Source of the DNA: Pseudomonas sp. MN1F
Lineage (GTDB): Bacteria > Pseudomonadota > Gammaproteobacteria > Pseudomonadales > Pseudomonadaceae
Reading direction: 5' to 3'
NCBI RefSeq assembly: GCF_009391885.1
Contig: NZ_VZII01000041.1
Location: 62,001 to 126,000 of the forward strand
Length of the DNA: 64,000 nucleotides
Shown: positions 34,646 through 43,081 of the stretch, one piece after another
Position numbering within the stretch: the stretch's first letter is position 1
Layout: every line of letters begins with the position of its first letter
Translations under genes and position numbers: made by a program
Notes under the pieces: model-generated
The model's database searches: none
The model's input: the letters and a program-made list of their open reading frames with translations, nothing else
What the model was told of the DNA's origin: nothing

Positions 34646-36043
34646 TCAGCGCGCCTGCGGCACGATCATGCTGGCCGGTGCCTCGGCGGCACGCCTGCGC
34701 GCCACGCAGTAGTACAGAACGCTCGGCACCACCAAGCCGATCAGCCATGACACATCCACGCCACCCAGGTGCGCGACCATGGGGCCGGTGTACAGCTTGG
34801 TGTCGATGAACGGCATCTGCACCAGCACGCCGAGGGTGTAGACGCTGATGCCAGGCCAGTTCCAGCGGCCATAGCGGCCCTCCGGGTCGGCCAGGGCAGG
34901 GATGTCGTAGCGCTCCTTGGTGATGAAGTAGTAATCCACCAGGTTGACCGCGCTCCAGGGCACGAAGAAGGTCAGCAGGAACAGGATGAACGACTTGAAC
35001 GCACTGAGGAACGAGTGCTGGCCGAGCAGGGCCACCAGGGTGGCAGCGCCGACGATGGCCAGCACGAACACCAGGCGTTGTACGCGGCTGATTGCCAGGT
35101 GGCCACGAAAGCCGCTGATGATGGTGGCGATGCACATGAAGCTGCCATAGGAGTTCAGCGTCGAGATGGTCACCTTGCCGAAGGCGATGCAGAAGTACAG
35201 CAGCGCGGCGGTGGTACCGGCGCCACCGAGGCCGACGATGTAGGCCACTTCACGCCCGCTGAACTGCCCGCCGGCGATCGCCGCGGCGAACACGCCGAGG
35301 ATCATCGACGCCTGTGCGCCGATGACCGAACCGAGGCCGGCGGCGAGGAAGGTCTTCACCGGCGAGGTGCTGCTCGGCAGGTAGCGCGAATAATCCGCCA
35401 CGTAGGGGCCAAAGGCGATCTGCCAGGACGCCGCCAGCGACACCGCGAGCAGGAAGGTGGCCCAGCTGAAGTGGCGGTTCTCCAGCAACTGGCCGATGTC
35501 GGCGAGCATCAGGATGCGGCTGAACAGGTAGACGAAGGCAATGATCCCCAGCACGCTGGCGACCCGGCCGATCCAGTGGATCACCCGGTAGCCGGCCAGG
35601 GTGGCAAGCACGATGACCGAGGCGAAGATGAGGATGCCGGTGCTGTCGCTGACGCTCAGCAACTGGCCAATGGCCTGCCCGGACAGCACCGTGCCGGTGG
35701 CGGTGAAACCCAGGTACATCAGGCACACCAGCACCATCGGGATGGCCGCGCCGTACACCCCGAACTGCACACGGCTGGAGATCATCTGCGGCAGGCCCAG
35801 GCGCGGGCCCTGGGCCGCATGCAGGGCCATGACCGCGCCGCCAATCAACTGGCCCAACAGCAGGCCGATCAGCGACCAGAACACGTCACCGCCGAGCACT
35901 ACGGCCAGGGCGCCGGTGACGATGGCGGTAATCTGCAGGTTGGCGCCGAGCCAGAGGGTGAACTGGCTATACAGCTTGCCATGGCGCTCGGCTTCGGGAA
36001 TGTAGTCGATAGAGCGCCGTTCGAGCACGGATTTGCGAGACAT
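34646..36043 (-). CDS. NCS1-family purine/cytosine permease
   Basis: A membrane protein of 465 aa with about 12 segments (for example AIVTGALAVVLGGDVFW, LLLGQLIGGAVMALHAAQGP). The family signature RLGLPQMISSRVQFGVYGAA and the late FVPWSAVNLVDYYFI are present. The ATG at 36043 (GGAG upstream) is chosen over a GTG at 36055. It takes up nucleobases, hydantoins or related N-heterocycles. It is convergent with the aldolase gene (21 bp between stops). Confidence 0.87.
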   Translation of the reverse strand: MSRKSVLERRSIDYIPEAERHGKLYSQFTLWLGANLQITAIVTGALAVVLGGDVFWSLIGLLLGQLIGGAVMALHAAQGPRLGLPQMISSRVQFGVYGAAIPMVLVCLMYLGFTATGTVLSGQAIGQLLSVSDSTGILIFASVIVLATLAGYRVIHWIGRVASVLGIIAFVYLFSRILMLADIGQLLENRHFSWATFLLAVSLAASWQIAFGPYVADYSRYLPSSTSPVKTFLAAGLGSVIGAQASMILGVFAAAIAGGQFSGREVAYIVGLGGAGTTAALLYFCIAFGKVTISTLNSYGSFMCIATIISGFRGHLAISRVQRLVFVLAIVGAATLVALLGQHSFLSAFKSFILFLLTFFVPWSAVNLVDYYFITKERYDIPALADPEGRYGRWNWPGISVYTLGVLVQMPFIDTKLYTGPMVAHLGGVDVSWLIGLVVPSVLYYCVARRRAAEAPASMIVPQAR

Positions 36044-36276
36044 TGAGGGCTCCACTTCATTGTTTTTGTGTCAGGGGAGGGCCATCGCCGGTGCGTGGCG
36101 CGGATGGCGTCTGCCTGATATCAGCATGTATATACAAGTAGGGTCAAGTGAAGTCTGCAGGGCATAACAGCCAATCTGTTGCGCAAGGGTTAGCCACAAC
36201 TGTGCTGGTCCCAGCCCGAAAAATGGCCTTATGCTGTAACGAAATATGTCTAGAACGCCTGAAGAAGGAAGCTGCA

Positions 36277-37164
36277 ATGCCGCTCAAGGACCTGCTGATC
36301 GCCCTGGTGGTGATCGTCGCCTGGGGAGTCAATTTCGTGGTCATCAAGGTCGGCCTCGATGGCTTGCCGCCGATGCTGCTGGGGGCATTGCGCTTTCTGC
36401 TGGTGGCGTTCCCGGCCGTGCTCCTGGTCAGGCGACCGAAGCTGCCTTGGCGCTGGCTGATCGCCTATGGCGCGACCATCTCCCTGGGCCAGTTCGCCTT
36501 TCTCTTCCAGGCCATGTACAGCGGCATGCCTCCGGGCCTGGCTTCGCTGGTGCTGCAGTCGCAGGCGTTCTTCACCCTCGGCTTTGCCGCGCTGTTCCTC
36601 GGTGAACGCCTGCGCCTGGCCAGCGTGCTCGGCCTGATGGTGGCGGCCAGCGGCCTGGCGCTGATCGGCAGCGAGGACAGCGGCCATGTGCCGCTGGTGG
36701 CGCTGCTGCTGACCTTGTGCGGCGGGGCCATGTGGGGCATGGGCAACATCATCACCCGCCGCTTCGGCTCGGTGGACCTGGTGGCACTGGTGATCTGGGG
36801 CGGGTTGATTCCGCCGCTGCCGTTCCTGGCCTTGTCGTGGTGGCTGGAAGGGCCGGAGCGGATCGGCCATGCGCTGGCCAATATCAGCTGGAGCTCGGTG
36901 CTGGCGCTGGCGTATCTGGCATTCGTCGCCACCATGATCGGCTACAGCCTGTGGAGCAAGCTGCTGTCGCGCCACCCGGCGGGCAAGGTGGCGCCGTTTT
37001 CGCTGCTGGTGCCGGTGATCGGCCTGAGCTCGTCGGTCTGGTTGCTCGGTGAGCGGCTGACAGCGGTGCAGGGCTGGGGCGCATTACTGGTGATGCTTGG
37101 CTTGCTGGTCAACGTGTTCGGGCCGAAGCTGGGGCAGCGCTTGCGCGCGGCGAGCGCGCAATAG
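36277..37164 (+). CDS. EamA/DMT-family transporter
   Basis: A protein of 295 aa with ten hydrophobic segments arranged as two EamA repeats (LLIALVVIVAWGVNFVVIKV ... LRFLLVAFPAVLLV; then LLTLCGGAMWGMGNIITRRF). The ATG at 36277 has AAGGAAG 6 nt upstream. The reading that begins at 36148 adds non-hydrophobic residues and crosses the promoter region. It probably exports a metabolite or amino acid. The substrate is unknown. Confidence 0.87.
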   Translation: MPLKDLLIALVVIVAWGVNFVVIKVGLDGLPPMLLGALRFLLVAFPAVLLVRRPKLPWRWLIAYGATISLGQFAFLFQAMYSGMPPGLASLVLQSQAFFTLGFAALFLGERLRLASVLGLMVAASGLALIGSEDSGHVPLVALLLTLCGGAMWGMGNIITRRFGSVDLVALVIWGGLIPPLPFLALSWWLEGPERIGHALANISWSSVLALAYLAFVATMIGYSLWSKLLSRHPAGKVAPFSLLVPVIGLSSSVWLLGERLTAVQGWGALLVMLGLLVNVFGPKLGQRLRAASAQ

Positions 37165-37223
37165 CGGAAGCGGCCGGCGCATTTGTTAGACTTGGCCTTT
37201 TTTGCAAGGCCAAGGAGCTCTAC

Positions 37224-37544
37224 ATGATCATCTCCACCACCAGCCAGCTCGAAGGCCGCCCGATCGCCGAGTACCTTGGCGTGGTCAGCTCCGAATCGGT
37301 GCAGGGCATCAACTTCGTGCGCGATTTCTTCACACGCTTTCGCGACTTCTTCGGTGGCCGTTCGCAGACCCTGGAAAGCGCCCTGCGCGAGGCCCGCGAG
37401 CAGGCCACCGATGAGCTCGTGGCGCGGGCACGGCAGTTGCAAGCCGATGCCGTGGTAGGCGTGGACTTCGAGATCAGCATGCCGTCGGTGCAAGGCGGCA
37501 TGGTCGTGGTGTTCGCCACCGGTACTGCCGTGCGGCTGAAGTAG
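37224..37544 (+). CDS. YbjQ-family (UPF0145) protein
   Basis: A protein of 106 aa that matches the YbjQ/UPF0145 putative heavy-metal-binding family: MIISTTSQLEGRPIAEYLGV, a central amphipathic helix (SQTLESALREAREQATDELV), and ADAVVGVDFEI near the end. AAGGAG precedes the ATG. Function is not established. The family is thought to form a pentameric beta-fold. Confidence 0.88.
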   Translation: MIISTTSQLEGRPIAEYLGVVSSESVQGINFVRDFFTRFRDFFGGRSQTLESALREAREQATDELVARARQLQADAVVGVDFEISMPSVQGGMVVVFATGTAVRLK

Positions 37545-37681
37545 CCAAGTGCCACTGGTCGGGTCTGCAGGTTTCGTCCAGGCAGTCCGCTTGTGACCGG
37601 CTAGTCTCACTGGCATAGGTTGCGTTTTTCAGGTCAGCCCATTTGCTGGCTGACGCGGTCGCCACTGAATGGAGCTAGGGC

Positions 37682-37870
37682 ATGAGCGAGTCCTTTTTCG
37701 AAGACATGAACGATGCATACCCGATCAACAGCCAGGTGCGTTGCGGTCAGGCGGCGTTCCGCCTGGGCTTCGCCCACATGACCCTGGATGAATCGGAAGA
37801 CCTCAAGCCTGCACATCTGCAGCGCAGCAAGAAGGGCCGTTTCACGCCACGGGTGCCTGCCAGGAAGTAA
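37682..37870 (+). CDS. Small hypothetical protein
   Basis: A protein of 62 aa, hydrophilic, with an acidic N-terminus (SESFFEDMNDAYPIN) and a basic tail (RSKKGRFTPRVPARK). GGAGCTAGGGC precedes the ATG. No family recognised. It ends at a hairpin (37957-37992). Confidence 0.6.
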   Translation: MSESFFEDMNDAYPINSQVRCGQAAFRLGFAHMTLDESEDLKPAHLQRSKKGRFTPRVPARK

Positions 37871-37956
37871 GCCTCGAAAAAGTGAACCTGCTCACATAAA
37901 CCCGCCCGACGGTGAAGATACTGTTCGCTCAAGCAATTGAGTTGAGTCGGCCTGCT

Positions 37957-37992
37957 TAAAATCCGGTGCTCGTTAGCGGGTGTCGGATTTTA
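37957..37992. terminator. Hairpin downstream of the small hypothetical gene, at the edge of the hcp island
   Basis: TAAAATCCG ... CGGATTTTA, perfect 9-bp arms with an 18-nt loop and T runs on both strands, so it could work both ways. The rest of the gap 37871-38147 is AT-richer and holds no credible ORF. Confidence 0.55.
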
Positions 37993-38147
37993 TGTCAATT
38001 TACTCATTCGTGCAGTGCGCTCAAACGTTCGGCTCTATTCCATTGACGTGATCAGTACATTTTCTGGTGCAGGATTTCATCGGTAACCTAGCCACCCGAA
38101 ATAATGGATGAGAAGAGCCTTTTTCTTTTTGGCGATGTGTGAGTCAA

Positions 38148-38447
38148 TCATCCCAAGGATGCCGGTGAAGAATATATTTTCTTCAACGCCGAATCTTCAG
38201 GTATAAAAGAGAGATCGTACCATGACAATATCTCATCCACGGTGAAGTTTCCAGACTTCTGAAGTGCAATATAGGTTGCAATGTCCCTTTTTAAAGCGAG
38301 CGCCGAGAAATACGATTTTTTAGCCATCCATTGTTCAATTACACCTTCGACGCTGAGTTGCTTCGTTCGCTGGTCTTCGGGCAGATAATCGAGTATGCCA
38401 TCGCCCAGCTCCTTCATGAAGTCTACTAATTGCATGTAGCCACGCAT
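38148..38447 (-). CDS. Putative immunity protein for the RNase A-like toxin
   Basis: A protein of 99 aa, mostly helical and acidic (DFMKELGDGILDYLPEDQRT; YIALQKSGNFTVDEILSWYD). It starts 10 nt after the toxin stop with GAGG upstream, so it is coupled to it. No family was recognised with certainty, though it recalls small CDI-type immunity proteins. Immunity is inferred from position directly after a toxin, size and base composition, which is lower in GC like the toxin. Confidence 0.68.
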   Translation of the reverse strand: MRGYMQLVDFMKELGDGILDYLPEDQRTKQLSVEGVIEQWMAKKSYFSALALKRDIATYIALQKSGNFTVDEILSWYDLSFIPEDSALKKIYSSPASLG

Positions 38448-38457
38448 TGAAACTGCC

Positions 38458-39303
38458 TCATGGTATGGGGAATGCAGTAAGAATGTACCTTGGCATGTAG
38501 TTGTATTCGACGAATTCTACCACAACCCTTACTTTTGTCATGCTGACTGGCGTGCTCTGGGCTGATCGGTAAATGCCCCATCCTACAATCTGTTTGGTGT
38601 CAAAATCCAAAACCAGGCGATTGCTGTTGCGAATAAATTTGGTTTTGGAGAACATTAATATACGAAGCCGATTGGCTTTCAGTGCTTGGCTAACCGCACG
38701 TTCTGCAATGTCCATTTTCTCGAAGGTAGACATTACACTGGCTGATCTTACTTTCTTTAGTCGCCACTGCAATGCCGCAATGTCTTTTTGAAAATGATGC
38801 TTCTCAGTATGGCCGCCGATGCTTCGGTTCGGTGCGTGGAGCGGCTTTTCGCTTGTAGCAATACTTATTCTGCCGGCGCGTACTGAGGAAACCCGGAATG
38901 CGTTGTAGATAGATGCAGTGGATAACGGTACTGCAAATTCAGTAGCAAGGCCAATAACTCGGCCGGTTGATCGTGATGCGCCAATTGCTTCTGCGGCTGT
39001 AGCTCCAGCTTTGAACGCGTAACTATCAGTTTCTTTGCCTGTCATAATCTGTGTGGATGCAGCTGAAAGTTGATCAGATGCGTGTACGCCCATAGCGATG
39101 CAACCCGCCTTTGAAATCATGGTTGGTTCTGGTAGCGCACACAATACGCTTGCACCAGCAAGCTCAATAATTCCGCCAACGAGTCGAAAGCTGCCAAATA
39201 TGCGATTGGACGCCATTTCTGCAGGCGTGAGGGATTCATGGGAGAGTACTGCGGCCATTTGTGCAAAATTAAGAATTACGCGAAAATTTCCATCATCCGT
39301 CAT
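38458..39303 (-). CDS. T6SS-associated toxin with C-terminal CdiA-CT RNase A-like domain
   Basis: A protein of 281 aa. Residues 1-150 form a moderately hydrophobic pretoxin region (IFGSFRLVGGIIELAGASVL; MISKAGCIAMGVHASDQLSA). Residues about 160-281 match the bacterial RNase A-like toxin domain: GGHTEKHHFQKD (His165), MSTFEKMDIAERAVSQALKA, a basic middle, and the end YILTAFPIP with Thr276. The usual TAY end has Phe278 here instead of Tyr. The ATG at 39303 follows an AGGAA that overlaps the hcp stop. The 39378 start would extend into hcp. Likely an Hcp-delivered antibacterial RNase (inference). Confidence 0.8.
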   Translation of the reverse strand: MTDDGNFRVILNFAQMAAVLSHESLTPAEMASNRIFGSFRLVGGIIELAGASVLCALPEPTMISKAGCIAMGVHASDQLSAASTQIMTGKETDSYAFKAGATAAEAIGASRSTGRVIGLATEFAVPLSTASIYNAFRVSSVRAGRISIATSEKPLHAPNRSIGGHTEKHHFQKDIAALQWRLKKVRSASVMSTFEKMDIAERAVSQALKANRLRILMFSKTKFIRNSNRLVLDFDTKQIVGWGIYRSAQSTPVSMTKVRVVVEFVEYNYMPRYILTAFPIP

Positions 39304-39313
39304 CACGCGATTC

Positions 39314-39808
39314 CTACGCAAATGGCTTGTTGGTTGTCCTGTCCCAGCCACCAGAGACGATGCCGGCACTCCCTCCATCCACGCGCCGTTGCTGAGTGTA
39401 TTCGAATCTAATGCGACCGTAATTGAGTGTTACCACTTCGACAGGTAAGCCCGATTGTTCTGCGGCTTGCCCGCTTACCAGTGCAATGAGTACCTCTTCA
39501 AGCACAATGTCTAGATACTTGAATTTCTCAGCTCCTGCACGATGGACGCGAATGGTTACGGTTTTTATATGAAGGCCCCTGCAGCAAAGCTCAAATAGTT
39601 TAGGGGTTGCACGGTCGATGTACTTGCCGATTTGAAAATCCCCAAGGGTAACACCTCCCGCGGAGGCACCGCCGCTTGAACTGGCGGTATGGCTAATAGA
39701 CTGCATGGCGTCGTAGTGATAGGACAGCAGTTCTATCCAACCTTTGTGCCCCTCATCAAGCGACTCACCCTCAATACCATCAACCTTCATAAATGCATCA
39801 AACGACAT
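39314..39808 (-). CDS. hcp: Hcp-family type VI secretion tube/carrier protein
   Basis: A protein of 164 aa, normal Hcp length. It starts MSFDAFMKVDGIEGESLDEG, then GWIELLSYHYDAMQ, and carries the late strand VEVVTLNYGRIRFEYTQQRR. AAGGAA precedes the ATG at 39808. No other T6SS structural genes are in the window, so it is an orphan Hcp serving as carrier for the adjacent effector. The toxin starts 10 nt after its stop. Confidence 0.88.
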   Translation of the reverse strand: MSFDAFMKVDGIEGESLDEGHKGWIELLSYHYDAMQSISHTASSSGGASAGGVTLGDFQIGKYIDRATPKLFELCCRGLHIKTVTIRVHRAGAEKFKYLDIVLEEVLIALVSGQAAEQSGLPVEVVTLNYGRIRFEYTQQRRVDGGSAGIVSGGWDRTTNKPFA

Positions 39809-39820
39809 AGTAGTTCCTTA

Positions 39821-40003
39821 CTATTGATCAAAACTCGAACTAAAGATCTTTGGCGAGTTTGCGTTCAGCTTTCCTGCCTGAGGCGTCGCAGCATCCTCCA
39901 ACTTCTGGATAAGCGCCGCCGTCTTGCAGGTTCCACTCGACTTGATGACCTCTGCGATTTCGCAGGCGTAATTGAGCTGAATCAACCTGCCAGAATCAAC
40001 ATT
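39821..40003 (-). pseudogene. Start-less open frame just upstream of hcp (possible gene remnant)
   Basis: On the minus strand 60 codons are open up to TAG at 39821-39823, 12 nt before hcp. The frame reads protein-like: LIQLNYACEIAEVIKSSGTC, then KTAALIQKLEDAATPQ and ending SPKIFSSSFDQ. It contains no ATG or GTG. The only early candidate is a TTG at 39985 without a spaced Shine-Dalgarno. It may be the 3' end of a lost gene or a small gene with an unusual start. The rest of the gap to 40384 holds a terminator (40171-40197) and nothing else clearly coding. Confidence 0.35.
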
Positions 40004-40170
40004 CTAGAGGTCTAAATTGCATTGGTGGTGTAAGACCAGTTCGCAAGGACTTGTAGGAAAAGTCGCCATGTGGTCACCTTTCCATATCAATAGGGGCATT
40101 CTGGGTGAAAGTACTGAAGGCGGAAAAATTGAAGAGATCGCCGATGTGGAGCAATTACCGATGAAAGGGC

Positions 40171-40197
40171 AAAAAAAGTCCCCAGCCAGAAGGCTGG
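40171..40197 (-). terminator. Rho-independent terminator on the minus strand without an obvious gene
   Basis: CCAGCC-TTCT-GGCTGG followed by GGAC and seven T, read on the minus strand. The nearest upstream minus-strand gene is the globin ending at 40678, with an opposite-strand gene between. It could end a small RNA or a long antisense transcript. Confidence 0.6.
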
Positions 40198-40384
40198 CAT
40201 CGAGCTTTCTACAAAGCCCAGCCCAGCCTAGACTCGAGTGCTTGAGTGAACAGCAACACGCCCAACGGCCGGTTTTTCTTGGTATTGCTTGATCCTGCTC
40301 AAGGTAACCGCGGGTTGCCCTCGCGATGGCGGCGCAGTTGTGGTCTTCTGGCGCGGCATCTAGGAAAGAGAGGATTGATTTTTC

Positions 40385-40687
40385 ATGCGAGTCAGGGACG
40401 AGACCTATTGGCAGTGGGCCGACGCACAGTTGCACAGCCGCTGCCATGACGAAGTGCTCAGCGACGGCACTTCGCTGGATATCCAGGTGCGCCTGTCGCG
40501 GCTCGGTGCAACGCAGCTGTTCCTCGGCCTCTACGGTAAGGATGGCAAGGCACTGTTGGAGGAGTACTACCCGGCGCGGCCCGGCGAAACCATGACCCGT
40601 GCGCTGGTATGGGGTGTGGACCGGGCTCGGGCGCTGGCCACCGGTGCGTTGCCGTTGCCCGTGCTGCAGCGGCGCCTTCAGGCCTGA
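40385..40687 (+). CDS. Conserved-looking hypothetical protein
   Basis: A protein of 100 aa, beta-rich, with no signal peptide: VRDETYWQWADAQLHSRCHD; TQLFLGLYGKDGKALLEEYY; MTRALVWGVDRARALATG. GAGAGGA lies 10 nt before the ATG. Convergent with the globin gene, overlapping it by 10 nt. No family recognised. Confidence 0.68.
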   Translation: MRVRDETYWQWADAQLHSRCHDEVLSDGTSLDIQVRLSRLGATQLFLGLYGKDGKALLEEYYPARPGETMTRALVWGVDRARALATGALPLPVLQRRLQA

Positions 40688-41100
40688 GGGTGGCGGGCGC
40701 TGGCAGCCTGGACGATGCGCTGGGCTGGCACTGCTAGTTGGCGCAGCAGGTAGTCGGCGAACGCCGGTTCCCAGGGCTGCAGGGCAATCGCGTCGCGCAT
40801 GCAGGTCAGCCAGATCGCTGCGTGCTGTGCGTCGATTGGCCATTGTGCATGGAATGATGGAATACCGATCGAGCCATAGCGCTCGGCGTACAGCCGTGGC
40901 CCGCCCAGCCAGCCACTGAGGAAGCACGCCAGCTTGTCGCGCGAACCGGCGAGGTCGGCCGGGTGCATCTGCCGCACCGGGGCGGCTGCCGGGTCCTGGT
41001 CCATCAGCCGATAGAAGTCGTCGACCAGACGGCGCAGGCCGTCGATGCCGCCAGCGGCCTGGTACGAAGCATCGCCAGTGCCATATGCAGGGGTAGTCAT
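40678..41100 (-). CDS. Group II truncated haemoglobin
   Basis: A protein of 140 aa. YQAAGGIDGLRRLVDDFYRL (helix B/C), SRDKLACFLSGWLGGPRLYA (helix E), and SFHAQWPIDAQHAAIWLTCM with the F/G helix pattern and Trp G8 typical of group II (YjbI-like) globins. The start at 41100 is preferred over 41118. They bind O2/NO or act in oxidative stress. The role here is unknown. Confidence 0.85.
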   Translation of the reverse strand: MTTPAYGTGDASYQAAGGIDGLRRLVDDFYRLMDQDPAAAPVRQMHPADLAGSRDKLACFLSGWLGGPRLYAERYGSIGIPSFHAQWPIDAQHAAIWLTCMRDAIALQPWEPAFADYLLRQLAVPAQRIVQAASARHPQA

Positions 41101-41145
41101 GCTGGGTTCCACAATCACGGGCCGGCATTGTAGCAGGCATGAAAA

Positions 41146-41169
41146 AGCCCGGCCTATGCAGGCCGGGCT
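41146..41169 (-). terminator. Rho-independent terminator after the 41190-41522 gene
   Basis: AGCCCGGCC-TATGCA-GGCCGGGCT, a perfect 9-bp stem followed by five T on the minus strand, 20 bp beyond the stop. Confidence 0.8.
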
Positions 41170-41189
41170 CCATAAGTGGTGGCGAACCC

Positions 41190-41522
41190 TCAGTTCAGCG
41201 GTTCGATCACCTTGACTGCCTGCCGCTCACGGGCGGCGGGCCATTCTTGTTGCAGGGTCTGTAGCACGCGGCCGACGAACTCGGTATCGGCGGCGGCCTT
41301 CTTGCCGACGTAGCCCTGGCCACGGCGGTAGACCTTAAAGCGGGCGCGCATGCTGGGCAGGTGCGCTTCGAATTCATCTTCGACCGTGTTCGGCGGCAGG
41401 CGGTCGATGCGCACCTCGCCGGTCTGGCTGACCCACAGCAGATGGTCGTCGAGGCTGTCCTTGCGTACCGCGAACAGCTGGGCCAATTGGTCGATAGTCG
41501 GATTGTTGTTCAAGTTCATCAT
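41190..41522 (-). CDS. Hypothetical protein
   Basis: A protein of 110 aa, soluble: TIDQLAQLFAVRKDSLDDHL; LWVSQTGEVRIDRLPPNTVE; RRGQGYVGKKAAADTEFVGR. No known domain was recognised. Start choice between two adjacent ATG codons (41522 or 41519) is open. It is followed by a good terminator, so it is a single-gene unit. Confidence 0.72.
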   Translation of the reverse strand: MMNLNNNPTIDQLAQLFAVRKDSLDDHLLWVSQTGEVRIDRLPPNTVEDEFEAHLPSMRARFKVYRRGQGYVGKKAAADTEFVGRVLQTLQQEWPAARERQAVKVIEPLN

Positions 41523-41762
41523 AAAGCCCCCATCACCTATTTGTTTTTGATTGTCACAGTTGGCACTACAGGTTGTAGCGCACTACCAAGGCTGCTACAG
41601 CAGCATCGCAACAGGGGCTTTCTCACGCTGCCTTTTGGACAGATTCCCTCTCCACGGACGGCCTGCGTTACCGCGCAAGCCGTCTGGAACACCCTTGCCA
41701 CCGCTCCCGATCAGGGAGACGGCTTCATCATGCACAAGGCTGAGGAACGGCGTCAATGGTTT

Positions 41763-41788
41763 TGTAGTGAATATTTTTAGTCACTACA
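41763..41788. promoter_or_regulatory. 8-bp inverted repeat in the 304-bp gap before ampC's 3' end
   Basis: TGTAGTGA-N10-TCACTACA, perfect arms, followed by T5 on the plus strand. It may be an operator for a dimeric regulator of the 41190-41522 gene (which it precedes) or a plus-strand terminator. Nothing else in 41523-41826 looks coding. Confidence 0.4.
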
Positions 41789-41826
41789 TTTTTGTCATAT
41801 TGTCTGGCAATCCGTTCGGCGGTGAC

Positions 41827-42963
41827 TCAGCGGTCGAGCCCGGAAAGAATCTGGAACGCCGCACGCACACGGGCTTCATTGGGGTAATTGCGGTTGGCAA
41901 GCAGGGCAATGGCCTTGCCTTCGGACGGGATGAAGGCGGCGTAGACGCCGAAACCGTTGGTGGATCCGGTCTTGTTGTACCAGGCTGCAGGCAGGGCCGG
42001 GAGCGCCGGGTTCAGGCGCTGGGTGGGCTGCGGCTCACGAATCAGGCGCGGGCTGTTGCCATCGACCAGCGTGTCCAGCGCGACCGGGTACGGGTAGCGC
42101 TCCCAGCCCAGGCCCTGGGTCATGGCACCAACCTTGAAGTAGCCGGCCTGGGTGATTTCGGTCGCCTTGCGCAGTGCCGGCGGCAGTGCGGCAGGCTGCA
42201 TGTGCAGGCGCACGTAGCGCAGCAGGTCGCTGGCGCTGGTCTTGATGCCGTAGGCTTCGTCGGCGTAGGGGCCGGGGCTGACCCGCACCGGGCGGTTCTG
42301 CGCGTCATAGCCCTGTGCGTACAGTGCCTGTGCAGCCTGCGGCACCTGCAGGTAGGTATGCTGCAGGCCCATCTGCGGTAGCAACTGCTGGGTCATGACG
42401 GTCGCGAATGGCTTGTGTTGCGCACGTGCCGCGAGGTCGCCGAACAGCCCCAGGCTCGGGTTGGAATAGCAGCGCTGAGTGCCATGCGCGGTGCGCGGCT
42501 TCCAGTTGCGGAAGAACGCCAGCGTCTGCTCCGGCGTCTGTACTTCATCGGGGAACTGCAATGGCAGGCAATCGGCGCTGTAGGCGCCGAGCTCCAGCAC
42601 GCTGGCTTCGCCCAACGGTGCACCGGCGAGGGCCGGTTCGTAGCGCCGGGCAGGGGCGTCGAGGTCGAGCTTGCCTTCAGCACTGGCTAGCGCCACGAGG
42701 GTGGCAGTGTAGGTCTTGCTCAGCGAACCGATTTCGAACAGGGTGTCGGCGGTCACCGGCTTGCCGTCGGCCTTGCTGGCCACGCCATAGCTGAAGTAGT
42801 GGGCCTGGCCGTTGGCGTAGACCGCCACCGCCATGCCGGCGATGTCCTGTTCTTTCATCAGCGGCCTGATGACCCCGTCCACCTGTGCTTGCAACGGCTC
42901 GCCAGCGTGCGCGCAGGCGACGCCGAACAGGATGATCAGTGGAGCAAGACGTACGAGCGGCAT
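41827..42963 (-). CDS. ampC: Class C beta-lactamase (AmpC type)
   Basis: A periplasmic protein of 378 aa with a signal peptide ending AHA (about residue 20). Active-site Ser80-x-x-Lys83 (GSLSKTY), Tyr166-x-Asn168 (YSN), and KTGS near residue 330 (YNKTGSTNGFGVY) are all intact. AAGGA precedes the ATG. It hydrolyses cephalosporins and penicillins. No ampR-like LysR gene is adjacent, so the usual divergent inducer is absent here. Confidence 0.93.
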   Translation of the reverse strand: MPLVRLAPLIILFGVACAHAGEPLQAQVDGVIRPLMKEQDIAGMAVAVYANGQAHYFSYGVASKADGKPVTADTLFEIGSLSKTYTATLVALASAEGKLDLDAPARRYEPALAGAPLGEASVLELGAYSADCLPLQFPDEVQTPEQTLAFFRNWKPRTAHGTQRCYSNPSLGLFGDLAARAQHKPFATVMTQQLLPQMGLQHTYLQVPQAAQALYAQGYDAQNRPVRVSPGPYADEAYGIKTSASDLLRYVRLHMQPAALPPALRKATEITQAGYFKVGAMTQGLGWERYPYPVALDTLVDGNSPRLIREPQPTQRLNPALPALPAAWYNKTGSTNGFGVYAAFIPSEGKAIALLANRNYPNEARVRAAFQILSGLDR

Positions 42964-43081
42964 GTAAGGTCCTTTTCGTGGGTGTGTCCGTTGAGCGACA
43001 CCAATGGGGGTTCCGGCGTTAGCGGGAAAAAACCCAAGACCTTATCGTCTGCCCTTGCACAACGACAAGATGGAAACTGTT

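Noticed and set aside
38000..40010. Integrative element with attachment sites around the hcp island
   Set aside because: The base composition is shifted, but no integrase, tRNA or flanking direct repeats were found. The 37957-37992 hairpin has no partner at the other end.
40004..41173. 389-codon minus-strand ORF spanning the globin and terminator
   Set aside because: It runs through two genes and a terminator; no family pattern.
41551..42381. 276-codon plus-strand ORF covering the ampC 3' end
   Set aside because: Shadow of the AmpC-encoding strand, whose SxxK, YxN and KTG motifs are intact.
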